Assembly (NCBI RefSeq): GCF_024834045.1
Contig: NZ_JANUXW010000002.1
Span: 124,001 to 188,000 of the forward strand
DNA length: 64,000 nt
Reading direction: 5' to 3'
DNA from: Neisseria montereyensis
GTDB lineage: Bacteria; Pseudomonadota; Gammaproteobacteria; Burkholderiales; Neisseriaceae
In this document: piece after piece, positions 37,906 through 48,367 of the stretch
How the letters are laid out: each line of letters opens with the position of its first letter
Numbering within the stretch: the first letter of the stretch is position 1
Program-made: the position numbers and the translations under genes
The notes under the pieces: generated by a model
Databases searched by the model: none
Told to the model about the DNA's origin: nothing
Seen by the model: only the letters and a program-made list of their open reading frames with translations

Positions 37906-39162
37906 GTGCGGGTTATTGTTTTGGGTGCCGGCGTTGCCGGGGTGTGTACTGCTTGGTATCTTTTAGAAGCAGGGCATGAGGTGACTATTATCGACCGTGC
38001 CGGCGCGGCGGCGGAAGAAACCAGCTTTGGCAATGCCGGGCAGCTTTCTTATGGCTATACCACGCCGTGGGCGGCACCGGGGATTCCGAAAAAAGCCGCT
38101 AAATGGTTGTTAAAAAAACATTCGCCGCTGATTTTCAGACCCGACGGCAGCTTGTATCAATTGCAATGGCTCAAGCAGATGCTGGCAAACTGTAATCACG
38201 ACAGCTATAACCTCAATAAAGAGCGCATGGTACGGATTTCGGAATACAGCCGCGAAATGTTCCGCCGTTTTGAAGCACAAACCGGATTAACTTTTGAAGG
38301 AAGGCAAAAAGGCACTTTACAAATTTTCCGCCAACCGCACGAAGTGGAAGCTGCCGAAAAAGATATCGAAGTATTGGCCGCTTACGGCGTGCCTTATCAG
38401 CGTTTGAAAGCGGAAGAATGCCTGCAATACGAGCCGGCTTTAAAAGGCGCGCTGCCTAAAATCGCCGGCGCTTTGCATCTGCCGAACGACGGCACGGGTG
38501 ACTGCCATTTGTTTACCCAAAAATTGGCGGCCTTATGTGTAGAAAAAGGGGCGGATTTTCAATTTAACCACACCATCGAACGCATCGAACATACCAACGG
38601 CCACGTTCACGCCGTTTATGCCAGCGGGCAGCGTTTCGAGGCCGACCGTTTTGTGTGTGCACTCGGCAGTTTCAGCCGCCCCGCCTTAGCCGAATTGGGC
38701 TTGGATGTGCCGATTTATCCGGTGAAAGGTTATTCGCTCACCGTTCCGATTGTCGATGAAGCCGCCTCACCGGTTTCCACCATTATCGATGAAACCTATA
38801 AAGTGGCGATTACCCGTTTCGACCAAAGAATCCGCGTCGGCGGTATGGCCGAATTATCCGGCTACCAGATTACACTTAAACCCGAACGCCGTGAAACCTT
38901 GGAAATGGTGGTGAATGATCTTTATCCGAACGGCGGCAATGTGAGCCGTGCGCTGTTTTGGAGCGGCTTGCGCCCGATGACGCCGGACAGCACACCGATT
39001 GTCGGCAAAACCCGCTTTGACAATTTATTCCTCAATACCGGCCACGGCACACTCGGCTGGACCATGTCGCTCGGTTCGGCCAAAATCGCCGCCGATATTG
39101 TGTGCGATGTTCCAACCGAAGTCCGTAGCGACGATTTGGGCTTGGCGAGATACAGCGCATAG
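37906..39162 (+). CDS. dadA: D-amino acid dehydrogenase small subunit
   Basis: The product (418 aa) is DadA, an FAD enzyme at the inner membrane that oxidises D-alanine and feeds electrons to the respiratory chain. It begins with the dinucleotide fold [19 protein letters not shown]. Also visible are the family stretches [37 protein letters not shown] and the C-terminal [14 protein letters not shown] and [10 protein letters not shown]. It starts with GTG at 37906, supported by AAAGGAGGGG 2 nt upstream. Alanine racemase follows, giving a dadA-dadX-like pair for L-alanine use. Confidence 0.94.
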   Translation: MRVIVLGAGVAGVCTAWYLLEAGHEVTIIDRAGAAAEETSFGNAGQLSYGYTTPWAAPGIPKKAAKWLLKKHSPLIFRPDGSLYQLQWLKQMLANCNHDSYNLNKERMVRISEYSREMFRRFEAQTGLTFEGRQKGTLQIFRQPHEVEAAEKDIEVLAAYGVPYQRLKAEECLQYEPALKGALPKIAGALHLPNDGTGDCHLFTQKLAALCVEKGADFQFNHTIERIEHTNGHVHAVYASGQRFEADRFVCALGSFSRPALAELGLDVPIYPVKGYSLTVPIVDEAASPVSTIIDETYKVAITRFDQRIRVGGMAELSGYQITLKPERRETLEMVVNDLYPNGGNVSRALFWSGLRPMTPDSTPIVGKTRFDNLFLNTGHGTLGWTMSLGSAKIAADIVCDVPTEVRSDDLGLARYSA

Positions 39163-39180
39163 CCATAGAGAAATACAAGT

Positions 39181-39204
39181 GCCGTCTGAAAATTTTCAGA
39201 CGGC
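39181..39204 (+). terminator. palindromic DUS terminator after dadA
   Basis: GCCGTCTGAAAA/TTTTCAGACGGC is a perfect 24-bp palindrome. A further GATGCCG hairpin (39241-39260) and another DUS pair (39297-39309/39325-39337) separate dadA from alr. Confidence 0.75.
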
Positions 39205-39296
39205 CTTATTAGCTAGGGCAGCCTGCCGCCCTAAACAAAACGGCATCAAAGCAGATGCCGGATAGATTGAAAAATAGATTGTATTGATTGTGAACA

Positions 39297-39337
39297 GGCC
39301 GTCTGAAAACCTACTTTAAGCATTTTTCAGACGGCCT
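39297..39337. terminator. DUS inverted repeat just upstream of alr
   Basis: AGGCCGTCTGAAA (39297-39309) pairs with TTTCAGACGGCCT (39325-39337) around a 15-nt loop, 25 bp before the alr ATG. It ends any readthrough from dadA or forms a structured leader; there is no T-run after it. Confidence 0.5.
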
Positions 39338-39361
39338 CGAAATGTAAAAAGGATTTTATTG

Positions 39362-40420
39362 ATGCGCCCGCTGAACGCCCAAATCAGGCTCGACAACCTG
39401 CGCCATAATTACCAAACCCTGAAAAATATCCACGGCGGCAAACTATTGGCCGTCGTAAAAGCCAATGCCTACGGGCACGGCGCAGTACGTTGCGCCCATG
39501 CCTTGGCCGACAGTGCCGACGGTTTTGCCGTTGCCTATTTGGCCGAAGCGGTAGAGTTGCGCGAAAACGGCATTGACCATCCGATTTTGTTATTGGAAGG
39601 CGTTTTTGAGGCCAAAGAATATGCCGCAGTCGAACAATATGATTTATGGCCGGCCGTGTGCAGCCAGTGGCAGCTTGAAGCCCTGTTGCGGCATCCGTGG
39701 CAGAAGCCGGTAAAAGTATGGTTGAAAATGGATTCCGGTATGCACCGTGCCGGCTTTTTCCCGCATGATTATGCCGCCGCCTATACCGCATTGAAACAAA
39801 GCGGCGTGGTTGCCGATATTGTGAAGTTCAGCCATTTTGCCAGTGCCGACGACCCCGAAAGCGGCATGACCGATATGCAGATAGAGGCTTTTGATGCCGC
39901 CTGCGCCGGCTTGGAAGGCGAAGAGAGCTTATGCAATTCCGCCGCCCTAATGAATTACCCCGAAGCCCGCCGTGATTGGGGTAGGGTAGGGATTGCGCTG
40001 TATGGTGTCTACCCTTTCGGCGGTACCCATCCCGAATTAAAACCGGTGATGCGCTTGAGCACGCGCGTATTCGGTGAACGCGTTTTGCAACCGCATTCGC
40101 CGGTAGGCTACGGTGCCATTTTCTACACCCAAAAATCCACCCGCGTCGGCCTTTTGGCCTGCGGCTATTCCGACGGCTATCCGCGTAACGCCTCCACCGG
40201 CACACCCGTTGCCGTCGGCACACACCGTACCCGCGTTATCGGGCGCGTTTCTATGGATATGATGACGATAGAACTTGATCCGTCGCATGAGGGTATCGGT
40301 GACGAAGTCGAATTGTGGGGCGATATTGTGAATGTGAATGAAACCGCCAAAGCCGCCGGAACCATTGCTTATGAATTATTGTGTAATGTGAAACGGGCGA
40401 AGTTTACTTATTATGAGTAA
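39362..40420 (+). CDS. alr: alanine racemase
   Basis: The product (352 aa) is a PLP-dependent fold-type III alanine racemase that supplies D-alanine for peptidoglycan or, with DadA, catabolises alanine. PLP Lys lies in LLAVVKANAYGHGAV (about 30-44). Other features are WLKMDSGMHRAGF, HFASADDPES and the second catalytic Tyr in SPVGYGAIF. ATG 39362 follows an in-frame TTG; AAGGA lies about 8 nt upstream. The gene is close to dadA, but three hairpins lie between them, so it may have its own promoter. A degenerate BIME-like repeat follows the stop codon. Confidence 0.94.
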   Translation: MRPLNAQIRLDNLRHNYQTLKNIHGGKLLAVVKANAYGHGAVRCAHALADSADGFAVAYLAEAVELRENGIDHPILLLEGVFEAKEYAAVEQYDLWPAVCSQWQLEALLRHPWQKPVKVWLKMDSGMHRAGFFPHDYAAAYTALKQSGVVADIVKFSHFASADDPESGMTDMQIEAFDAACAGLEGEESLCNSAALMNYPEARRDWGRVGIALYGVYPFGGTHPELKPVMRLSTRVFGERVLQPHSPVGYGAIFYTQKSTRVGLLACGYSDGYPRNASTGTPVAVGTHRTRVIGRVSMDMMTIELDPSHEGIGDEVELWGDIVNVNETAKAAGTIAYELLCNVKRAKFTYYE

Positions 40421-40428
40421 GCCATTTC

Positions 40429-40498
40429 GTGGGCGCGGATTATATATCCGCCCGCGTGGGCATTAAACAACAGGCAGATATATAATCCGTGCCCCTAC
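40429..40498. repeat. degenerate, internally shortened BIME-like element
   Basis: The left arm GCGGATTATATATCCGCCCG and the right arm ending in CCCCTAC match the ends of the 143-bp elements at 42298-43063, with several substitutions. The central spacer is reduced to about 18 bp. It lies 9 bp after the alr stop codon. Confidence 0.7.
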
Positions 40499-40509
40499 AT
40501 ATTGTTTCA

Positions 40510-40539
40510 GGCCGTCTGAAAGCTTTTCAGGCGGCCTTT
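40510..40539 (+). terminator. imperfect DUS hairpin upstream of the triplicated genes
   Basis: AGGCCGTCTGAAA pairs with TTTCAGGCGGCCT, where one arm has A changed to G, so only one arm is a true uptake sequence. It separates alr from the paralogous cassette. Confidence 0.6.
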
Positions 40540-40635
40540 AGAATATAATCATAAAGATTGTGCCACCCTATTATTAGGCGCTTTTGGGCTATTTCGGGGT
40601 GAGGTGGAAAATTCAATATTAAACAGGATAAAATA

Positions 40636-41019
40636 ATGAAAATAAAAGATTTTAATTCAATAAAAGAAGCGCTTATAGCGTTGGGTCTCAAGCAGGGATT
40701 TGACCTTAGCGACAAAGAGGCAGTCGAAAAAATCAATAGTGAAGTTCCTTTTGATTCACGATGGCTTTGCTACTATTCGTATGACTGGGATAATGATTTG
40801 AAAGAACGCTTTCATGATTTTCTTAAGTATATGCAGAAATATCAAGATGCAATGGACAAAGAAGATATTAAATCTGCCAGTTGTTCCTTCGGCTTAGCTG
40901 TGCTCTGTGTTGGTAGTCTCAAAAGTTTCTTTGAGTGTTTAGAAAGTGATGTAAATAAACTTTTAGACGGCGAGAGCAAAACAAATGATTTCCAATGGAC
41001 ACAATTTGATGATGAATAA
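40636..41019 (+). CDS. small acidic protein, tandem paralogue 1
   Basis: I do not recognise this 127-residue protein. It is acidic, appears mostly alpha-helical, and has no signal peptide or membrane segment. It opens with KDFNSIKEALIALGLKQG, has VPFDSRWLCYY in the middle, and ends in NDFQWTQFDDE. Two paralogues follow directly. Tandem copies of a small cytoplasmic acidic protein are typical of immunity proteins in polymorphic-toxin or contact-dependent systems, but no toxin gene is in the window, so this is only a possibility. AGGAT lies before the ATG. Confidence 0.75.
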   Translation: MKIKDFNSIKEALIALGLKQGFDLSDKEAVEKINSEVPFDSRWLCYYSYDWDNDLKERFHDFLKYMQKYQDAMDKEDIKSASCSFGLAVLCVGSLKSFFECLESDVNKLLDGESKTNDFQWTQFDDE

Positions 41020-41145
41020 AACGCAGTAAGCCGTAGAGTGGGTATTTGTTGCCTACTCTAAAAAATTCAAACCTATCATTAGGCACTTATCGGCTATTTC
41101 GGGGCAATGTAGAAAATTTAATATTAAAAACAGAATGAGATGATG

Positions 41146-41520
41146 ATGGAAATAAACGATTTAAACTCAGTAAAAGAAGCACTTATAGAATTGGGTCTTA
41201 AAGAAGGACTCGACCTTTGCGACGAAAATATAAACGAAAATTTCACGAGTGAAGATTCTATTTTTTCACAATGGTTTCGCGATTATTCGGAGGACTGGAA
41301 TGATGAACAGCAAACACGCATTCGTTATCTTTTAAAGCATATGCGGAAATACCAAAATGCAATGGATAGAGAAGATACCCAATCTGCCAGACGTTCTTTA
41401 TTATTAGCCATGATCTGGATTGGTACTATCAAAAATGCCTTTAGTTATCTAGAATGGGATATGATTAAACTCCTAGAAAATAAGAATAAAACAACTGATT
41501 TCCAATGGACACAATTTTGA
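41146..41520 (+). CDS. small acidic protein, tandem paralogue 2
   Basis: This 124-residue paralogue of the preceding gene is the most diverged of the three. It keeps the N-terminal NDLNSVKEALIELGLKEG and the C-terminal KTTDFQWTQF, but the VPFDSRW core is changed to DSIFSQWF. Three consecutive ATGs (41140, 41143, 41146) are possible; the last aligns with the other copies. The Shine-Dalgarno sequence is degenerate (CAGAATGAG against CAGGAT in the others), so expression may be weaker. Function unknown. Confidence 0.7.
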   Translation: MEINDLNSVKEALIELGLKEGLDLCDENINENFTSEDSIFSQWFRDYSEDWNDEQQTRIRYLLKHMRKYQNAMDREDTQSARRSLLLAMIWIGTIKNAFSYLEWDMIKLLENKNKTTDFQWTQF

Positions 41521-41585
41521 TAATGAATAGAACGCAGTGAGCCGTAGGCGGTATTTGTTGCTTACCCTGAAAATTCACATGCAAG

Positions 41586-41614
41586 GCCGTCTGAAAGGGT
41601 TTCAGACGGCTTTT
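41586..41614 (+). terminator. DUS terminator after paralogue 2
   Basis: GCCGTCTGAAA (41586-41596) and TTTCAGACGGC (41600-41610) with a 3-nt loop are followed by TTTT. Confidence 0.8.
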
Positions 41615-41710
41615 AGAATATAATCATAAAGATTGCGCCGCCCTATGATTAGGCACTTATCGGCTATTTCGGGGTGAGGTAGAAAATTTAATATTAAACA
41701 GGATAAGATG

Positions 41711-42094
41711 ATGGAATTAAACGATTTTAATGCAGTAAGAGACGCACTTAGAGAACTGGGCCTTAAACAAGGATTTGAGCTTGGCGACGAAGAGGCAATC
41801 AACAAATTCAATGATGAAGTTCCTTTTGATTCACGATGGATTTGCTACTATGCGGATGACTGGAATGAAAAACTGGAAAAACGTCTTCATGATTTTTTTG
41901 AGAATATGAGGGACTACCAAGATACAATGGCCAAAGAAGATATTAAATCTGCCAGTCATTCCTTCCTCTTAGCTGTGATCTGTGCTGGTAGTCTTAGAAG
42001 TTTCTTTGAGAGTATCGAAAAAGATATGGATAAACTCCTAGTAGGTGAGCATCAAACAACTGATTTCCAATGGCCACAATTTGATAATGAATAG
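41711..42094 (+). CDS. small acidic protein, tandem paralogue 3
   Basis: This 127-residue paralogue is closer to copy 1 than to copy 2. It shares LGLKQGF, EVPFDSRW, KEDIKSAS and TTDFQWPQFDNE. The second of two ATGs (41711) aligns with copy 1 and keeps the AGGAT spacing. The substitutions are spread along the protein while the two ends and the core motif are kept, as expected for a maintained fold with changing surface. Function unknown; an immunity role is one option. Confidence 0.75.
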   Translation: MELNDFNAVRDALRELGLKQGFELGDEEAINKFNDEVPFDSRWICYYADDWNEKLEKRLHDFFENMRDYQDTMAKEDIKSASHSFLLAVICAGSLRSFFESIEKDMDKLLVGEHQTTDFQWPQFDNE

Positions 42095-42146
42095 AACGCA
42101 GTAAGCCGTAGGGGGTATTCGTTGCTTACCCTGAAAATTCACATGC

Positions 42147-42177
42147 AAGGCCGTCTGAAAGGGTTTCAGACGGCCTT
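42147..42177 (+). terminator. DUS terminator after paralogue 3
   Basis: AAGGCCGTCTGAAA (42147-42160) pairs with TTTCAGACGGCCTT (42164-42177). Confidence 0.8.
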
Positions 42178-42297
42178 TGATAATATGGCACTTAGGGTAT
42201 ATGCCGTCGGTACGCATGTATTGGTCAGGCTTTTATTAACCACATGTATGGTTCGCTATTATATTTTTGATACGGTAATGGCAAGGGGTGCTATTTG

Positions 42298-42440
42298 GTA
42301 GGGGCGGATTATATATCCGCCCGCATGGGTATTTCCCCGATAATGTTTATAAAAATACGACTGTTTGAACCCGGCCATATTGTTATCATTTAACCGTTTA
42401 TGCGCCGCAAACAACGGGCGGATATATAATCCGCCCCTAC
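42298..42440. repeat. BIME-like element 1 (paired REP-like palindromes with GTAG feet)
   Basis: This 143-bp element has perfect 26-bp terminal inverted repeats (42298-42323 and 42415-42440). Each terminal repeat starts with GTAG on its outer side and is itself a hairpin, GGGCGGAT-TATAT-ATCCGCCC. This is the structure of REP sequences paired head to head. Confidence 0.8.
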
Positions 42441-42611
42441 ATATTGTTTTAGGCCGTCTGAAAGTTTTTCAGGCGGCTTTTTCATAACATAATGGATACG
42501 GTGCTTAGGGTATATGCCGTCGGTACGCATGCATTGTTCGGGCTTTTGATTAACCGCATGTGTGGTTCGCTATTATATTTTGGATACGGTAATGGCAAGG
42601 GGTGCTATTTG

Positions 42612-42754
42612 GTAGGGGCGGATTATATATCCGCCCGCATGGGTATTTCCCCGATAATGTTTATAAAAATACTACTGTTTGAATCCGGCCATATTGTTAT
42701 CATTTAACCGTTTATGCGCTGCAAACAACGGGCGGATATATAATCCGCCCCTAC
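42612..42754. repeat. BIME-like element 2
   Basis: Same 143-bp length and terminal repeats as element 1 (42612-42637 and 42729-42754), with a few base changes in the spacer. Confidence 0.8.
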
Positions 42755-42763
42755 ATATTGTTT

Positions 42764-42797
42764 TAGGCCGTCTGAAAGTTTTTTCAGACGGCCTTTT
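42764..42797. terminator. DUS hairpin inside the repeat array
   Basis: GGCCGTCTGAAA and TTTCAGACGGCC face each other around a short T-rich loop, followed by TTTT. The equivalent hairpin in the previous unit (about 42450-42477) has one degenerate arm (TTCAGGCGGC). Confidence 0.65.
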
Positions 42798-42920
42798 CAT
42801 AAAATAAACGGATACGGTGCTTAGGATGTATGCCGTTGGCGCGCATGCGTTGGCCAAGCTAACCGCATGTGTGGTTCGCTATTATATTTTGGATACGGTA
42901 ATGGCAAGGGGTGCTATTTG

Positions 42921-44222
<1,302 letters not shown>

Positions 44223-44349
44223 ACAAAGTCTGCAACAGGCCGTCTGAATCATTCGGGCGGCTTGTTTGTTTGGTGCGGCGCAAAAGCACTTGCCCATTAA
44301 CCAAAATCCGTTATGATGCCGTCTGAAAACCCCCATACAGATAAAGCCC

Positions 44350-45111
44350 ATGCGCGAAACCGTTTTTATTGCCGATTTACACCTTTCCGACGACACCCCC
44401 GATCTGAACCGTTTATTTTTAAATGCGGTGCAGCGTTGGCAGGGCAGGGTGGACGCGCTGTATATCTTGGGGGATTTTTTTGAAGTCTGGTTTGGCGACG
44501 ATGTTTTAAGCGATATTGCCCGCGAAGCTGCCGCCGCTCTGAAAGCCTTTAGCCGCGAAGCCCCCGTTTATTTTATCTGCGGTAACCGTGATTTTTTATT
44601 GGGTGAGCAATACGCCGAACAAGCCGGCATGACGCTGTTGCCCGAAAGCCAAGTGGTTACGCTCTACGGCACCCATTATCTGATTACCCACGGCGATGAA
44701 ATGTGTACCGACGATATTTCTTATCAACGCTTCCGCCGGATTATCCGCCAAAAATGGTTGCAAAAACTGCTGTTGTCACTGCCGCAAAACTACCGCCGCA
44801 AAATCGCCGCCCGTATCCGCGCCACCAGCAAACAGAAAAAACGCCGCATGGGGCAAAGCTCAATTTCCGATGTTACCGAACAAGGCGTTCAGACGGCCTT
44901 AAATCATTATCCGCAGGCGCAGGCGATTATTCACGGCCATACTCACCGCCCCGCTGTTCACGAGCATATTGTTAATGGCCGCACCATCAAGCGTTATGTG
45001 CTGCCCGATTGGCACGATGGCAAGGGCGGGTATGTGTCGGTGTCGGAAAAGGGGGTGGTGATGGAAGTGTTGGATGAAGATGGTAATACATCATTGTGGC
45101 CGTCTGAATAA
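44350..45111 (+). CDS. lpxH: UDP-2,3-diacylglucosamine diphosphatase
   Basis: The product (253 aa) is LpxH, a calcineurin-like Mn2+ phosphoesterase that releases UMP to form lipid X in lipid A synthesis, at the inner membrane face. The metallophosphatase motifs are in order: TVFIADLHLSDD (DxH), LGDFFEVWFGDD (GDxxE), ICGNRDFLLG (GNRD), LITHGDEMCTDD (GDxxC-like), and IHGHTHRPAVH (GHTHR). Length is typical. An internal uptake sequence lies near 44889. The gene ends with an overlapping GCCGTCTGAA. Confidence 0.93.
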   Translation: MRETVFIADLHLSDDTPDLNRLFLNAVQRWQGRVDALYILGDFFEVWFGDDVLSDIAREAAAALKAFSREAPVYFICGNRDFLLGEQYAEQAGMTLLPESQVVTLYGTHYLITHGDEMCTDDISYQRFRRIIRQKWLQKLLLSLPQNYRRKIAARIRATSKQKKRRMGQSSISDVTEQGVQTALNHYPQAQAIIHGHTHRPAVHEHIVNGRTIKRYVLPDWHDGKGGYVSVSEKGVVMEVLDEDGNTSLWPSE

Positions 45112-45299
45112 TATTTAACTGGTTGCCATTTAAATATTATTTTATTTATTAATGAAATAAGTATATTTATTTATTGAGTGAGATTAATTAATGATAGCGG
45201 AAAATACGTTGTAACCATCAAAAAACGTTTAAAATACCCTGTTTGGGCGGTAGCGTATAAAGATTGCCGCCGCCTTCCCTAAGATACAAAGGAAAAAAA

Positions 45300-48146
45300 A
45301 TGAACTTCAACGATTTGTTCAATCAAAATGAATTTGCCGCCCGTCATATCAGCTTTCAAGACGAGGCGGCGCTTTTGGGCGCTTTGGGCGAAAAAGATAT
45401 GGCCGGTTTTATCGATCATACCGTGCCGCAGAGTATCCGTATGCCGTCTGAACTGAATCTGCCGGAAGCCTTAACCGAAGCCGATGCTTTGGCCAAGCTG
45501 AAAGGTATGGCGGTGAAAAACAAGGTGAATAAAAGCTATATCGGCTTGGGCTATTATCCGACCCGCCTGCCGAATGTGATTTTGCGCAATGTATTGGAAA
45601 ACCCGGGTTGGTATACGGCTTATACGCCTTATCAGGCCGAGATTGCACAAGGGCGTTTGCAGGCTTTGTTGAATTTCCAACAGGTGTGTATCGATTTAAC
45701 CGGCTTTGAAGTGGCCGGTGCTTCTCTGCTCGACGAAGCCACCGCAGCGGCGGAAGCGATGTCGATGGCCAAGCGCGTGAGCAAATCGAAATCCAACCGC
45801 TTTTTTGTAGACGAACGGGTATATCCGCAAACCTTAGATGTGATGAAAACCCGTGCCGGATATTTCGGCTTTGAATTGGTGGTGGGCGATTTTCAGACGG
45901 CCAATGAGGGCGATTTCTTCGGTGCGCTGTTGCAATATGTCGGCAAAGACGGCGATGTGGTGGCCTTGGAAGACGTGATAGGCCGTCTGAAAGCGCAAGG
46001 TGCGGTAGTGGCGGTTGCGGCCGATATTATGAGCTTGGTGCTGTTGAAATCGCCGGCGGCTTTGGGCGCGGATATTGCTTTGGGCAATACCCAGCGCTTC
46101 GGTGTGCCGATGGGCTTCGGCGGCCCGCACGCGGCTTATTTTGCGTTTAAAGACGAATTCAAACGTTCGTCGCCCGGTCGGATTATCGGCGTGTCTAAAG
46201 ATGCTGCGGGCAAACCGGCATTGCGTATGGCATTGTCTACGCGCGAACAGCATATCCGCCGCGAAAAAGCTACTTCGAATATTTGTACCGCGCAGGCGTT
46301 GTTGGCGAATCTGGCCGGTATGTATGCGGTTTATCACGGCCCCGAAGGGGTGAAACGCATTGCCAACCGTATTCATGCGCTGGCTTCCGCGTTTGCCGAT
46401 GCGGTAAACGGTTCAGACGGCCTGAAAGTGGCGCATGCTGTTTTCTTCGATACCGTTGCCGTTGATTGCGGTGATAAAGCCAAAGCCGATGCGGTTTATC
46501 AGGCGGCTTTAAATGCGGGCTACAACTTGCGCCGTATTAGCGACAATGTGTTGGCAGCGGCATTCCATGAGGAATCTTCCGCGCAAGATTTTGCCGATCT
46601 AACCGAAATCTTCACCGGCAAAGCACAAGCATTGCCCGAACAGGCAGGCGGCAAACTTTCAGACGGCCTGTTGCGTACCGATGCGATTTTGCAGCATCCG
46701 GTATTTAACCGTTATCACACCGAACATGAAATGTTGCGCTATCTGAAAAAACTGGAAGAGCGCGATTTGGCGATGAACCGCAGCATGATTTCATTGGGCA
46801 GCTGCACCATGAAACTCAATGCCACCAGCGAAATGTTGCCGATTACCTGGCCGGAATTCAGCCATATCCACCCGTTTGCCCCGCGCGACCAAGTGGGCGG
46901 CTATATGCAGATGCTAGACGATTTGCAAACCCAACTGAAAGCGATTACCGGTTTCGATGCCATTTCGATGCAGCCGAACTCCGGCGCACAAGGCGAATAT
47001 ACCGGTCTGCTGTCTATCCGCCGCTATCACGAAGCCAATGGCCAATCCGAGCGCAATGTCTGCCTGATTCCGCGTTCCGCACACGGTACCAATCCGGCCA
47101 CCGCCACCATGATGGGCATGAAAGTGGTAACGGTCGATACCGACGAACACGGTAATGTCGATATTGAAGACTTAAAAGCCAAAGCCGCCGAGCATAGCGA
47201 GCATTTGGGCGCATTGATGATTACCTATCCGTCTACCCACGGCGTGTATGAAGAGGGTATCCGCGATATTTGTCAGATTATTCATGATCATGGCGGCCAA
47301 GTGTATATGGACGGTGCCAATATGAACGCCCAAATCGGCATTATGCAGCCGGCCGAAGTCGGTGCCGACGTGTTGCACATGAACCTGCATAAAACATTCT
47401 GTATCCCGCATGGCGGCGGCGGTCCGGGTATGGGCCCGATTGGTTTGAAAGCCCACCTTGCCCCGTTTGCCCCAAGCCATACCGTATCGCCTGTTGAAGG
47501 TGCAACTGAGGGCATGAGCGCCGTTTCCGCCGCGCCTTATGGTTCTGCCGGTATTCTGCCGATTACATGGATGTACATCACCATGATGGGCAAACAAGGC
47601 ATGATACAGACTTCGCAATGGGCGTTGCTGAATGCCAACTATGTGGCCAAAGCATTGAGTGAGGATTATCCGATTCTCTATACCGGCAAAAACGGCCGTG
47701 TCGCACATGAATGTATTGTTGATTTGCGTCCGCTGAAAGCCGAAAGCGGTATCACCGAAACCGATATTGCCAAACGCTTGATGGACTACGGTTTCCACGC
47801 GCCGACGGTGTCGTTCCCCGTAGCCGGTACCTTAATGATCGAGCCGACCGAAAGCGAAAGCAAAGCCGAACTCGACCGCTTTATCGCCGCGTTGAAACAA
47901 ATCAAGCAGGAAGTGTTGAATGTAGAGAAAGGTGTTTGGCCGAAAGACAATAACCCCTTGGTAAACGCGCCGCACACCGCCGCCGATATTACCGGCGAGT
48001 GGGATCGTCCGTACACCCGTGAAGAAGCCGTTTTCCCGCTGCCTTATGTGCGTGAAAACAAATTCTGGCCGAGTGTGAACCGTGTCGATGATGTTTATGG
48101 CGACCGCCACTTGGTGCCGTCTTTGCCTGAAGATGTCGGTTTATAA
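45300..48146 (+). CDS. gcvP: glycine dehydrogenase (decarboxylating), P protein
   Basis: The product (948 aa) is the PLP-dependent P protein of the glycine cleavage system, with the two homologous halves of the long fused form. PLP Lys is in [22 protein letters not shown] (about 690-715). Other motifs are [29 protein letters not shown] and [11 protein letters not shown]. The ATG at 45300 follows AAAGGAAAAAAA; earlier in-frame starts are TTG and unlikely. gcvT and gcvH are not adjacent. No glycine riboswitch motif was found in the 190-bp upstream region. Four uptake sequences lie within the gene (near 45892, 45979, 46412 and 46657). Confidence 0.95.
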   Translation: MNFNDLFNQNEFAARHISFQDEAALLGALGEKDMAGFIDHTVPQSIRMPSELNLPEALTEADALAKLKGMAVKNKVNKSYIGLGYYPTRLPNVILRNVLENPGWYTAYTPYQAEIAQGRLQALLNFQQVCIDLTGFEVAGASLLDEATAAAEAMSMAKRVSKSKSNRFFVDERVYPQTLDVMKTRAGYFGFELVVGDFQTANEGDFFGALLQYVGKDGDVVALEDVIGRLKAQGAVVAVAADIMSLVLLKSPAALGADIALGNTQRFGVPMGFGGPHAAYFAFKDEFKRSSPGRIIGVSKDAAGKPALRMALSTREQHIRREKATSNICTAQALLANLAGMYAVYHGPEGVKRIANRIHALASAFADAVNGSDGLKVAHAVFFDTVAVDCGDKAKADAVYQAALNAGYNLRRISDNVLAAAFHEESSAQDFADLTEIFTGKAQALPEQAGGKLSDGLLRTDAILQHPVFNRYHTEHEMLRYLKKLEERDLAMNRSMISLGSCTMKLNATSEMLPITWPEFSHIHPFAPRDQVGGYMQMLDDLQTQLKAITGFDAISMQPNSGAQGEYTGLLSIRRYHEANGQSERNVCLIPRSAHGTNPATATMMGMKVVTVDTDEHGNVDIEDLKAKAAEHSEHLGALMITYPSTHGVYEEGIRDICQIIHDHGGQVYMDGANMNAQIGIMQPAEVGADVLHMNLHKTFCIPHGGGGPGMGPIGLKAHLAPFAPSHTVSPVEGATEGMSAVSAAPYGSAGILPITWMYITMMGKQGMIQTSQWALLNANYVAKALSEDYPILYTGKNGRVAHECIVDLRPLKAESGITETDIAKRLMDYGFHAPTVSFPVAGTLMIEPTESESKAELDRFIAALKQIKQEVLNVEKGVWPKDNNPLVNAPHTAADITGEWDRPYTREEAVFPLPYVRENKFWPSVNRVDDVYGDRHLVPSLPEDVGL

Positions 48147-48190
48147 GTTTCAAAATTTGGTTTAAACCGGTTTGGTATCGGTTTGAGATG

Positions 48191-48215
48191 CCCGCCCGAA
48201 GCTGATTCGGGCGGG
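48191..48215 (+). terminator. intrinsic terminator after gcvP
   Basis: CCCGCCCGAA (48191-48200) pairs with TTCGGGCGGG (48206-48215), followed by a T-rich stretch. A second uptake-sequence hairpin lies at 48258-48284. Confidence 0.85.
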
Positions 48216-48367
48216 TATTGTTTTGGGTTTTGCGGCGGTAGAAAAACCGATATTTTGAGGCCGTCTGAATGTTTTCAGACGGCCGATGCCCCTGTTTTCT
48301 CGAAAACATGGCATAATTGTTTGACAATAAATAAAATAAAACAACAAAACAAAGGAAGAAATCAACT

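Larger units (their letters stand above)
40540..42177 (+). repeat. three tandem copies of a small-gene cassette
   Basis: Each copy has a conserved upstream segment (matching around 40541-40635, 41070-41145 and 41615-41710, with the shared core CGGCTATTTCGGG), one small gene, and a shared downstream segment (AACGCAGTAAGCCGTAG and the like). Copies 2 and 3 each end with the same uptake-sequence hairpin (41586-41610 and 42147-42177). The divergence between copies shows the duplications are not recent. Confidence 0.8.

Noticed and set aside
42492-42707. 71-codon frame in the repeat array
   Set aside because: It spans the repeat spacer and one BIME arm, is not kept in the other two units, and has no ribosome binding site.
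45112-45299. Glycine riboswitch upstream of gcvP
   Set aside because: The conserved aptamer core motifs of glycine riboswitches are not visible in the leader.
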